Below, one piece after another: positions 1 to 5,324 of a stretch of 5,324 nt of DNA (the first letter of the stretch is position 1; each line of letters begins with the position of its first letter). This DNA is from Bacteroidales bacterium UBA5235 (GTDB lineage Bacteria > Bacteroidota > Bacteroidia > Bacteroidales > VadinHA17), in assembly GCA_002409145.1 (NCBI GenBank), contig DHUL01000031.1:28369-33692 (forward strand). Reading direction: 5' to 3'. Under the pieces are notes generated by a model, which searched no databases, was not told the origin of the DNA, and saw only the letters and a program-made list of their open reading frames with translations. The position numbers were made by a program, and so were the translations under genes.

Positions 1-30
1 AATAATTCGCCGCAGACGATCAAGCATTGT
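1..30 (-). repeat. 30-bp dispersed repeat, copy A
   Basis: Copy A matches copy B (51-80) at 24 of 30 positions in the same orientation. Read on the minus strand it matches copy D (2040-2069) at 21 of 30 positions without gaps. It also matches copy C (1992-2026) at 16 of the first 20 positions and at the final GAATTATT. Positions 7-19 (TCGCC GCA GACGA) form, on the minus strand, a 5-bp stem with one T-G wobble and a 3-nt TGC loop. The copy begins at the first base of the window, so more copies may lie further left. Confidence 0.7.
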
Positions 31-50
31 AACCTGCAGTCATCATCTGC

Positions 51-80
51 AATAATTCCTTGCAGACGATACAGAATTGT
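51..80 (-). repeat. 30-bp dispersed repeat, copy B
   Basis: This second copy starts exactly 50 bp after copy A, with a 20-nt spacer between them. The outer bases 49-53 (GCAAT) and 76-80 (ATTGT) can pair, with one G-U. The central stem seen in the other copies is weaker here: only three of five positions (57-61 against 65-69) can pair. The copy ends 14 bp before the predicted -7 box of the lipid operon, so it could act as an operator or merely be a dispersed element lying upstream. It matches copy D at 21 of 30 positions. Confidence 0.7.
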
Positions 81-93
81 TTATCCTCATATT

Positions 94-101
94 TATCTTT
101 G
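94..101 (+). promoter_or_regulatory. Bacteroidota-type promoter -7 box upstream of glsA-like gene
   Basis: TATCTTTG is a perfect match to the Bacteroidota -7 consensus TAnnTTTG. Initiation a few bases downstream would give a leader of about 15 nt before the ATG at 122. The leader contains AAGGTGA (111-117), which could serve as a ribosome binding site 4 nt before the start. No clear -33 TTTG lies at the usual distance. The nearest TTG (77-79) is only 14 bp upstream and lies inside repeat copy B. Confidence 0.45.
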
Positions 102-121
102 CAACCGATTAAGGTGACAAA

Positions 122-961
122 ATGGAAGAACCCATAAAACCGCTGCAGCTGGACGTCGAGAAGATCCTGGCCGATAAGAACCCGAAAATCCACAGGGTGC
201 TCCCCGGATTTGTAATCAGTTACCTCAAACGCATTGCGCACCAGGATGGCATAAACAACATCCTGCGCAATTTCGCACATCTCAGGGGTGCCGCTTTCAA
301 CGACGCAGCCCTTGGATACATGGGCATCTCATACCGTGCCCACGGTGTAGAAAACCTGCCAAAGGGCGGGAGAAACATCTTCGTTTCAAACCACCCCCTC
401 GGCGGCCTTGACGGCATGGTCTTCATGAGTGAACTGACCAAACACTTCCCTGCAATAAAATTTCCGGTAAACGATATCCTGCTCTATATAGAGAACTACG
501 GTGATATCTTCCTCCCGGTAAACAAGGTGGGTACCTTCAGCCGCGATGCGGCTATACTGATGGAGGAGGCCTATGCCTCAGACTATCAACTTCTTAACTT
601 CCCTGCAGGGATATGTTCCAGGAAAATTAAGGGCGTGGTCACTGACCTGCCCTGGCAGAAAAGCTTCATCGTCAAGGCTGTACAACATCAGAGGGATATT
701 GTGCCGTGCTACTTTGCGGGACGTAACAGCTCCTTCTTCTATAACCTCGCCAACTTCAGAACATTTATAGGACTTAAAACGAACATTGAGATGCTCTACC
801 TGGTCGACGAGATGTTCAGACAGAATGGCAAGAATATTGAGGTCTTCTTCGGGGAACCGATACCCTGGCAGACATTCGACAAGTCGAGGAAACCACAGGA
901 GTGGGTCGATTTGATACGTGAGAAAACATATAAATTGCCCGAAAGATTTAAAAGCAGTTAA
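122..961 (+). CDS. glsA: PlsC-family lyso-aminolipid O-acyltransferase (GlsA/OlsA-like)
   Basis: This gene encodes a 279-residue lysophospholipid-acyltransferase-like protein, often annotated as a hemolysin or glycerol acyltransferase. Its inferred role is O-acylation of the N-acylated amino acid made by the next gene, giving a diacylated glycine-lipid (or ornithine-lipid) at the inner membrane. The acyltransferase block I is present as NHPLGGLDG at residues 90-98, with the catalytic pair H91 and D97. The spacing is HX5D, not the textbook HX4D. Block III reads FPAGICSRK (160-168), with alanine where classical PlsC has glutamate. VPCYFAGRNS (194-203) corresponds to block IV. There is no obvious long membrane helix; association through amphipathic segments is likely. 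The ATG at 122 follows AAGGTGA. The same-strand GNAT gene begins about 50 nt downstream, the expected partner. The family call is firm. The choice of GlsA over OlsA rests on the Bacteroidota context and the partner gene, because the amino-acid substrate cannot be read from sequence. Confidence 0.82.
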   Translation: MEEPIKPLQLDVEKILADKNPKIHRVLPGFVISYLKRIAHQDGINNILRNFAHLRGAAFNDAALGYMGISYRAHGVENLPKGGRNIFVSNHPLGGLDGMVFMSELTKHFPAIKFPVNDILLYIENYGDIFLPVNKVGTFSRDAAILMEEAYASDYQLLNFPAGICSRKIKGVVTDLPWQKSFIVKAVQHQRDIVPCYFAGRNSSFFYNLANFRTFIGLKTNIEMLYLVDEMFRQNGKNIEVFFGEPIPWQTFDKSRKPQEWVDLIREKTYKLPERFKSS

Positions 962-1012
962 CGATTATTTCTTACTTTTAGACCTCAATTTTATCTCTCC
1001 GTGGATAAGGAA

Positions 1013-1972
1013 ATGGAAAATGGCAATGCGGAGCCCCTGGGCGAGGCTGTGCCTGTGGAAGATCTGGCAGCGGAACTGTCCAGGATTGGTTACCTGAGAA
1101 AGACGAACAACGCCAATAATGAGGTATACATCTTCGACCACCGGAGCTCGCCATTGCTGATGCACGAGATAGGGCGCATCCGCGAATTGACATTCAGGCA
1201 CGCCGGGGGAGGTACAGGGAAAGCCCTGGATCTGGATGAGTACGATCTCGATCCGGACCATCCACAGAAACAGCTGATAATCTGGGATCCTGACAACCGG
1301 GAGATAATCGGCGGATACCGCTTCATCTTCCCGGAATACAAGGAGAAGGATTTTACGGTTGACCGGTTTGCATCGTCATCATATTTCACTTTTTCCAGGA
1401 GATTCATCAAAAAATACCTTCCGCATACAATGGAGCTGGGGCGCTCGTTCGTCAGACCGGAGTACCAGAGTGCCGCGATGGGCCGGAAGAGCCTTTTCTC
1501 TCTCGATAACCTGTGGGACGGGCTGGGCGCTATCATTATAGACCACAGGCAGATACGATACCTTTTCGGGAAGGTCACAATGTATACCCATTATAACGTG
1601 CAGGCTCGCAACATGGTCCTGTATTTCATGCTGAAATACTTCCCCGATCCTGATAAACTGGCAGTGCCTGAAAATCCTTTCTTCATCGATATTAACAAAG
1701 AGGAGATGGAGAGTATCTTTGTGGGAAAACATTTCAGGGATAACCTGAAGATCCTTGGCCAGGAGGTTCGCAAGCTGGGTGAAAATATTCCTCCTCTGAT
1801 CAATGCATACATGAACCTCTCACCGACGATGAAATGTTTCGGTACATTCATCAACCATCACTTCGGTAATGTTGAGGAAACCGGTATAATGATCACTGTG
1901 CGGGATATTTACATCGAGAAAATCAACCGGCACCTGGCATCATACAGGGAGGATTTTGACATCTCTCAGTAG
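1013..1972 (+). CDS. glsB: GNAT-family amino-acid N-acyltransferase (GlsB/OlsB-like)
   Basis: This gene encodes about 319 residues resembling the OlsB/GlsB acyltransferase family (GNAT fold, sometimes labelled hemolysin). The inferred reaction is transfer of a 3-hydroxyacyl chain from acyl-ACP to the amino group of glycine or a related amino acid, the first step of aminolipid synthesis. Visible landmarks are FRHAGGGTGK (61-70) after the first helix, a DPDNREIIGGYRF strand region (92-104), the family-typical ELGRSFVRPEYQS (141-153), DNLWDGLG (165-172), and a C-terminal LSPTMKCFGTFINHHFGN stretch (269-286). The frame is open from a GTG at 1001, but the ATG at 1013 is preferred because the preceding bases are A-rich. 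AAGGA at 1007-1011 is too close to act as a normal ribosome binding site. It very probably shares the promoter of the preceding PlsC gene. In known glycine-lipid systems both enzymes are needed, matching this pairing. Substrate is inferred. Confidence 0.82.
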   Translation: MENGNAEPLGEAVPVEDLAAELSRIGYLRKTNNANNEVYIFDHRSSPLLMHEIGRIRELTFRHAGGGTGKALDLDEYDLDPDHPQKQLIIWDPDNREIIGGYRFIFPEYKEKDFTVDRFASSSYFTFSRRFIKKYLPHTMELGRSFVRPEYQSAAMGRKSLFSLDNLWDGLGAIIIDHRQIRYLFGKVTMYTHYNVQARNMVLYFMLKYFPDPDKLAVPENPFFIDINKEEMESIFVGKHFRDNLKILGQEVRKLGENIPPLINAYMNLSPTMKCFGTFINHHFGNVEETGIMITVRDIYIEKINRHLASYREDFDISQ

Positions 1973-1991
1973 GTTAGCCATCCCACCCTAA

Positions 1992-2026
1992 CCAATGCTT
2001 AATGGTCTACGACCAAAAGAATTATT
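1992..2026 (+). repeat. Dispersed repeat, copy C (35 bp, 5-nt insertion)
   Basis: This copy lies 19 bp past the stop of the GNAT gene, in the opposite orientation to copies A and B. It begins CCAATGCTTAATGGTCTACG and ends GAATTATT, with about five extra bases before the end relative to the 30-bp copies. Positions 2003-2015 form a perfect 5-bp stem, TGGTC and GACCA, with a TAC loop. Copy D starts 48 bp downstream. No T-run follows, so I do not call it an intrinsic terminator, although it would be transcribed in the 3' end of the lipid operon. Confidence 0.65.
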
Positions 2027-2039
2027 ATGTTTCTCTTCT

Positions 2040-2071
2040 ACAATGCTTTAAGCTCTACGAGCTATTATTGT
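2040..2071 (+). repeat. Dispersed repeat, copy D
   Basis: This copy matches copy C at 18 of the first 22 positions from CAATGCTT onward, and matches minus-strand copy A at 21 of 30. Positions 2051-2063 form a perfect stem, AGCTC and GAGCT, around a TAC loop. Two of the five pairs differ from copy C but remain complementary. The ends ACAAT (2040-2044) and ATTGT (2067-2071) are also complementary, so the unit is an imperfect palindrome of 32 bp. It lies between converging genes and could help end transcription in either direction, but no poly-T tract adjoins it. Confidence 0.65.
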
Positions 2072-2079
2072 CAACACTT

Positions 2080-2107
2080 TTGCCTATTGCCTATTGCCTA
2101 ATGCCTA
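2080..2107. repeat. (TTGCCTA)n heptanucleotide microsatellite, four units
   Basis: Three exact TTGCCTA units (2080-2100) are followed by ATGCCTA (2101-2107). The last unit contains the stop codon of the minus-strand amidophosphoribosyltransferase (CTA at 2105-2107, read as TAG). The unit also begins a perfect inverted repeat, GCCTA-A-TAGGC (2103-2113). Copy-number change would lie after the stop and leave the protein intact, but could alter the 3' ends of both converging transcripts. Confidence 0.85.
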
Positions 2108-3946
2108 ATAGGCCCTTCCCCCGCGGCCTTCAATATAGTTAACGAATGCCCTGTTAACCACCCTGTTACCGCCGGGAGTGGGATAGTTCCCGGTGAAGTA
2201 CCAGTCACCGGTGTGGCCCGGGCAGGCCTTGTGGAGTCCCTCAACCGACTGAAACACGATCTCCAGTTCAGCTTTTATCTCGGGTGTTTTCAGCATCACC
2301 GCAATCTGGTCAGAGATCTCCCTGTCAGTGAATGGTGCGTAAATTTCCTGCACCAGGTTTACCATTTCAGTATCCGGTTTCTTTAATTCTTCCTGTGCGC
2401 GCTCATAAACGTCACTAATCACTTTCTCACGACCGGTAAGCTTCAGCAACTCCAGTGCCGCCCGGAAAGCTATGAAGTCACCCAGCTTCGACATATCAAT
2501 ACCGTAACAGTCAGGGTAGCGTATCTGCGGTGATGATGAAACTATTACAATTTTTGCCGGATCAAGCCTGTCAAGGATTCGTATAATGCTCTCCTTCAAC
2601 GTGGTGCCACGGACAATTGAATCGTCTATCACCACCAGGCTGTCTTTCCCGCGACGAACAACTCCATACGTGACATCATATACGTGGGCTACAAGGTCAT
2701 CACGACTACGGTCCTCTGTAATGAAAGTCCTTAGTTTAATGTCTTTTACTGCAATCTTCTCAATACGGGGTCTTACATCCATGATTCGCTCAAAATCAGC
2801 AACAGTGATTGCATCACCCCTTTTGATCAAAGTCTGCCGCTTCCTGTTGTTGAGCCACTTGTCAACCCCCTCAATGAGACCGTAGAATGCACTCTCGGCG
2901 GTGTTGGGGATGTATGAAAACACAGTGTTCCTTACATCATGATTCACCGCATCCAGCACCGGCTCAGTTAGTGTCTCGCCGAGTTTCTTGCGTTCACGGT
3001 ATATATGTTTGTCGGTGCCGCGTGAGAAGTATATCCTTTCAAAGGAGCATTTAGCCGGCGTGGTTGCGGGGAGCACTTCCTGCAAAGAGTATTCGCCTGA
3101 GCCCTTAATAATAAGCGCCTTGCCCGGATCAAGCTCATTGACCTTGTCAGTGCGGATGTCAAACACAGTCTGGATTACCGGTCGTTCCGAGGCAGCAACC
3201 ACCACTTCGTCATCGGCATACCAGAATGCAGGTCTTATCCCGGCGGGATCACGTAAAACGAAGGCGTCGCCATGTCCTAGCATCCCGGCCATAACGTATC
3301 CGCCGTCCCATCGCTTCGCGGCACTGCGCAATACACCCGCTACATCCAACTCCTGCTCAATGACTGGAGAGATTTCGCGCTTTGTGAGGCCCTGCTCCTT
3401 GTGAAGGCGGTAGAGGCGTTCGACCTCCTGGTCAAGGAAATGGCCGACGTTTTCAAGGATAGTGATGGTATCTGAGAAGTCAACCGGATTCTGTCCGATC
3501 TCAAGGAGGCTATTGAAGATCTCCTCTATGTTCGTAAGGTTGAAGTTGCCGGCCATGACAAGGCTTCGTGAGCGCCAGTTATTCTCGCGGGATACAGGGT
3601 GGACAAAGTCAATGTTGTAGTTACCGTAAGTGCCATAGCGCAGGTGTCCGAGCCACACATCGCAGGGGTTCTCCTTTATCTCCGGGTATATGCGGGTGAA
3701 GATGTCCTTTATCGCATTGGCGGAGTTGGAGCGCTGACGGTGGATGTACCGCGTTCCCGGCTTCGCGCCGATGTGTATCCCTGCCAAGCCGGCGCCATCC
3801 TGGCCGCGGTTGTGCTGCTTCTCCATCATGAGATACATCTTGCGCAGGCCGTAATCCCATGACCCGTATTTATCAATATAGTATCCCGCGGGGCGCAGCA
3901 GTCTTATCAGTGCTATCCCGCATTCGTGCTTTATGCTCTCGCTCAT
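2105..3946 (-). CDS. purF: Amidophosphoribosyltransferase, large Bacteroidales-type PurF homologue
   Basis: This gene encodes a 613-residue glutamine PRPP amidotransferase, the first committed step of purine synthesis (PRPP plus glutamine to phosphoribosylamine), acting in the cytoplasm. An N-terminal class II glutaminase domain starts at C9 in HECGIAL, so an 8-residue leader must be removed to expose the nucleophile. It continues with NRGQDGAGLA (46-55), GHLRYGTYG (100-108), GNFNLTN (133-139), SDT (158-160) and RDPAGIRPA (232-240). The phosphoribosyltransferase domain carries the PRPP loop VVIDDSIVRGTT (438-449). Typical PurF proteins have about 450-520 residues; the extra length is spread through the central and C-terminal parts. 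Two departures stand out. NFN replaces the usual NGN of the oxyanion loop, and GDWYFTGNYPT (580-590) lacks the CxxC found there in Fe-S PurF enzymes. The ATG follows the TAG of the SPOR gene with no gap, implying translational coupling. Bacteroidales often also have a second, canonical PurF, so this may be a paralogue with its own role. Confidence 0.85.
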   Translation of the reverse strand: MSESIKHECGIALIRLLRPAGYYIDKYGSWDYGLRKMYLMMEKQHNRGQDGAGLAGIHIGAKPGTRYIHRQRSNSANAIKDIFTRIYPEIKENPCDVWLGHLRYGTYGNYNIDFVHPVSRENNWRSRSLVMAGNFNLTNIEEIFNSLLEIGQNPVDFSDTITILENVGHFLDQEVERLYRLHKEQGLTKREISPVIEQELDVAGVLRSAAKRWDGGYVMAGMLGHGDAFVLRDPAGIRPAFWYADDEVVVAASERPVIQTVFDIRTDKVNELDPGKALIIKGSGEYSLQEVLPATTPAKCSFERIYFSRGTDKHIYRERKKLGETLTEPVLDAVNHDVRNTVFSYIPNTAESAFYGLIEGVDKWLNNRKRQTLIKRGDAITVADFERIMDVRPRIEKIAVKDIKLRTFITEDRSRDDLVAHVYDVTYGVVRRGKDSLVVIDDSIVRGTTLKESIIRILDRLDPAKIVIVSSSPQIRYPDCYGIDMSKLGDFIAFRAALELLKLTGREKVISDVYERAQEELKKPDTEMVNLVQEIYAPFTDREISDQIAVMLKTPEIKAELEIVFQSVEGLHKACPGHTGDWYFTGNYPTPGGNRVVNRAFVNYIEGRGGRAY

Positions 3947-4414
3947 CTACTTTACCGGTCCCGGATTTTTGAATGAGATAACGTCCCTGATCAGGTAAGC
4001 ATCAGGGTATTTGTTGATTATGTCAAAGAAGGCTTTAGCTGCCTCCTCGCGGGTGCGAAAATCGCCCACTTTCACCTTGAACCAGTTGGGACGGTCGAAG
4101 GTGCGGTATGTGGGTATATCGGGATAATCATCCATGAAACGTGCACGGACTTTGTTGGAGTCTTCGTTTGCCGTGCGGTGGCCGCCGCGGTAGATCTGTA
4201 TGCGCCATCCGTCAACGCCGTTTTTCGAGGCGTTCATAAGGATGTGGCGGCTTATGAGGGTGTCTATCGCGGGATCCTGTACCACAATGAGCCGCTCTGC
4301 TATGTAACGCGGACGTCCGTCGTTCATAAGCTCCTCGACGCCAAGGCCTCTCTGTGCTGTCAGTGACACCGGCAGGAAGATGGTGAATGCCGCAGCAAGC
4401 AACAATGATCTCAT
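3947..4414 (-). CDS. Exported SPOR-domain protein
   Basis: This gene encodes 155 residues with an N-terminal Sec signal peptide: a positively charged start, a hydrophobic run LLLAAAFTIFLPVSL (4-18), and a likely signal peptidase I site after LTA (18-20). No lipobox cysteine is present, so the product should be periplasmic rather than a lipoprotein. Residues about 68-148 look like a SPOR (sporulation-related) fold: GWRIQIYRGG (69-78), then FKVKVGDFRTREEAAKAF (112-129) and YPDAYLIRD (136-144). SPOR domains bind denuded peptidoglycan glycan strands, often at division sites, so a cell-wall role is inferred. The frame extends upstream to a TTG at 4429, but that adds residues before the signal peptide and overlaps the promoter, so the ATG at 4414 was chosen. 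Its stop directly abuts the downstream PurF-like start. No functional link between the two is known to me. Confidence 0.8.
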   Translation of the reverse strand: MRSLLLAAAFTIFLPVSLTAQRGLGVEELMNDGRPRYIAERLIVVQDPAIDTLISRHILMNASKNGVDGWRIQIYRGGHRTANEDSNKVRARFMDDYPDIPTYRTFDRPNWFKVKVGDFRTREEAAKAFFDIINKYPDAYLIRDVISFKNPGPVK

Positions 4415-4418
4415 GTGG

Positions 4419-4426
4419 CAAATATA
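4419..4426 (-). promoter_or_regulatory. Bacteroidota-type promoter -7 box for the SPOR-purF unit
   Basis: On the minus strand TATATTTG is a perfect TAnnTTTG box ending only 4 nt before the chosen ATG. Initiation at the normal distance would fall on or next to the start codon, giving a leaderless or nearly leaderless transcript. No convincing -33 box is visible: the nearest upstream TTG candidate is 26 nt away, longer than usual. Either this is the promoter, or the motif is a chance match and transcription starts further upstream. Confidence 0.45.
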
Positions 4427-4536
4427 CAACAGATTTTCTGAAGTGGTTTACGCAAGAATCGTTCCAGATGATTCCGGATAGCGGTCCATGTTGAATTATA
4501 GCAGGGATCGGGCTCTAATGTGCGGCAGGGTAGCTT

Positions 4537-4572
4537 TTACTCAAGGGCGCCGGCAAGTTCGCCGGTTATCTC
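4537..4572 (-). pseudogene. Decayed duplicate of the yebC 3' end
   Basis: On the minus strand, 51 nt past the yebC stop, eleven codons followed by TAA read EITGELAGALE. The real yebC ends EITDELAEALEE. The 33 aligned bases match at 25 positions, and five of the eight differences fall in third codon positions without changing the residue. The frame is shifted by two relative to yebC, and a TGA lies just upstream, so it is not translated as a YebC extension. The sequence after the TAA weakly resembles that after the yebC stop (shared ACCCT, CAT and GAGCC blocks), suggesting an old tandem duplication. It also holds an inverted repeat, CCGGC and GCCGG (4550-4565), created where two codons changed to GGC. 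Confidence 0.6.
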
Positions 4573-4622
4573 CATTCAGCTACTCCCCGAGTGCCCCGGC
4601 AGGCTCGATGAAGGGTCAGGCT

Positions 4623-5324
4623 TTATTCCTCCAGCGCCTCGGCCAGCTCGTCAGTTATCTCGAGGTTATGGTATACGGCCTGTACATCATCGTCATCCTC
4701 AAGAGCTTCGATTAGTCTCATCACCTTACGGGCCAGCTCCACATCAAGTGTTTTTGTCTCTTTCGCGACCCGCTTGAGCATTGCTTCGTCAGGTACGATC
4801 TCCAACTCTTCCAGCTTCCGGTTGACACTGCCGAAGTCGTCTTTCGCACAGGTGACCGTGATTACATCCTCATCGATCTCGATATCCTCAGCGCCGGCAT
4901 CAATAAGTTCGAGCTCGAGGCTCTCCATATCCTTTTCGCTGACATCTTCGGCATTGATTGTGAAGACACCCTTCCGGTCAAACAGGAATGTCAGCGATCC
5001 GTTCGGGCCGAGGGCCCCGTTATACTTGCCAAAAACAAATCTTACACTTGAAAGTGTGCGGTTTGTGTTGTCAGTAAGTCCCTCGACGAACACAGCAATG
5101 CCGTTCGGACCGTAGCCCTCATAGGTTATCTCGTGGTATGCCTCGGCCTCTGAGCCGCCGGCTTTCTTGATAGCTCTCTCGATATTATCCTTGGGCATGT
5201 TTGCACCCTTGGCGTTCTGTATGGCCAGTCGCAGGCGTGCGTTACCCGCCGGGTCAGCGCCACCCTCACGTACTGAGATCATTATTTCCTTGATGATCTT
5301 CGTAAAGATCTTCCCTCTCTTTGC
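4623..5324 (-). CDS. yebC: YebC/PmpR family protein, 5' end beyond the window
   Basis: The frame is open to the window edge, giving 233 residues that begin AKRGKIFTKIIKEI. This is the usual YebC N-terminal region about 18-20 residues after the start, so the full protein should be near 250 residues, normal for the family. The ATG at 5282 is internal and not the start. Diagnostic stretches are REGGADPAGNARLRLAIQNA, KGANMPKDNIERAIKKA, the YEGYGPNGIAVFVEGLTDN core and the acidic C-terminus with DDDDVQAVYHNLEI. YebC proteins were long annotated as DNA-binding regulators. Work on bacterial YebC and mitochondrial TACO1 points to a ribosome-associated role easing translation of difficult stretches such as polyproline. 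It acts in the cytoplasm. The next same-strand gene starts 208 bp downstream with its own promoter, so yebC is probably a separate unit. A remnant of a second copy of its 3' end lies just beyond the stop. Confidence 0.93.
   Translation of the reverse strand, partial: AKRGKIFTKIIKEIMISVREGGADPAGNARLRLAIQNAKGANMPKDNIERAIKKAGGSEAEAYHEITYEGYGPNGIAVFVEGLTDNTNRTLSSVRFVFGKYNGALGPNGSLTFLFDRKGVFTINAEDVSEKDMESLELELIDAGAEDIEIDEDVITVTCAKDDFGSVNRKLEELEIVPDEAMLKRVAKETKTLDVELARKVMRLIEALEDDDDVQAVYHNLEITDELAEALEE

Noticed and set aside
1..80. CRISPR-like array (30-bp repeats with a 20-bp spacer)
   Set aside because: There are only two copies here, they are 80% identical, the spacer is too short, and further copies lie inverted 2 kb away. 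This is a dispersed repeat, not CRISPR.
20..280. 86-codon minus-strand ORF across the operon promoter
   Set aside because: It runs antisense through the start of the PlsC gene and has no recognisable domain. The plus-strand frame has clear family motifs.
2003..2071. Intrinsic transcription terminators between the converging genes
   Set aside because: The stems are only 5 bp and no T-run follows directly on either strand. A role in termination is possible but not supported enough to annotate.
4487..4500. Sigma70-like TATAAT box on the minus strand at 4495-4500
   Set aside because: Bacteroidota promoters use TAnnTTTG rather than TATAAT, and no matching -35 box is present.
4430..4622. tRNA or other structured RNA gene between yebC and the SPOR gene
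   Set aside because: I found no T-loop GGTTCRA motif or cloverleaf on either strand. The one clear hairpin (4550-4565) is explained by the yebC remnant.
4488..4777. Plus-strand ORFs over the intergenic region and yebC end
   Set aside because: They have low-complexity composition, no start signal and no known domain, and they overlap the strongly supported yebC 3' end.
4774..5115. Plus-strand serine-rich ORF of 113 codons
   Set aside because: It is the antisense shadow of yebC. The serine richness comes from the complement of its acidic codons.

Overview
The window looks like chromosomal DNA of a Bacteroidota bacterium, probably Bacteroidales, with roughly balanced GC content. The evidence is the large 613-residue amidophosphoribosyltransferase of the Bacteroidales type, a hemolysin-like PlsC/GNAT acyltransferase pair of the glycine-lipid (GlsA/GlsB) kind, two perfect TAnnTTTG promoter -7 boxes, and the general lack of Shine-Dalgarno sites.

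Layout. Positions 1-121 hold two copies of a roughly 30-bp repeat and a promoter. Positions 122-1972 hold a two-gene plus-strand operon: a PlsC-family O-acyltransferase (glsA-like), then a GNAT-family N-acyltransferase (glsB-like). Together they would N-acylate an amino acid and then O-acylate the product to make an aminolipid of the membrane. Positions 1973-2104 lie between converging genes and hold two more copies of the same repeat in the opposite orientation, then a (TTGCCTA)n microsatellite that supplies the stop codon of the next gene. On the minus strand, 4414-2105 is a two-gene unit: a small exported SPOR-domain protein whose TAG stop directly abuts the ATG of the amidophosphoribosyltransferase. 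Positions 4415-4622 are non-coding apart from a promoter and a decayed duplicate of the 3' end of yebC. Positions 4623-5324 hold yebC on the minus strand, with its first codons beyond the window.

The genes are mostly housekeeping: lipid synthesis, purine synthesis, an envelope protein and a translation or regulatory factor. The most interesting content is non-coding. A repeat family of about 30 bp flanks the lipid operon on both sides in inverted orientation, and its copies share a 5-bp stem with a 3-nt loop in which base pairs change together. A second item is the second copy of the yebC C-terminal codons just past the yebC stop. I saw no complete transposase, CRISPR array, toxin-antitoxin pair or defence gene. 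A wholly new system is not demonstrated.
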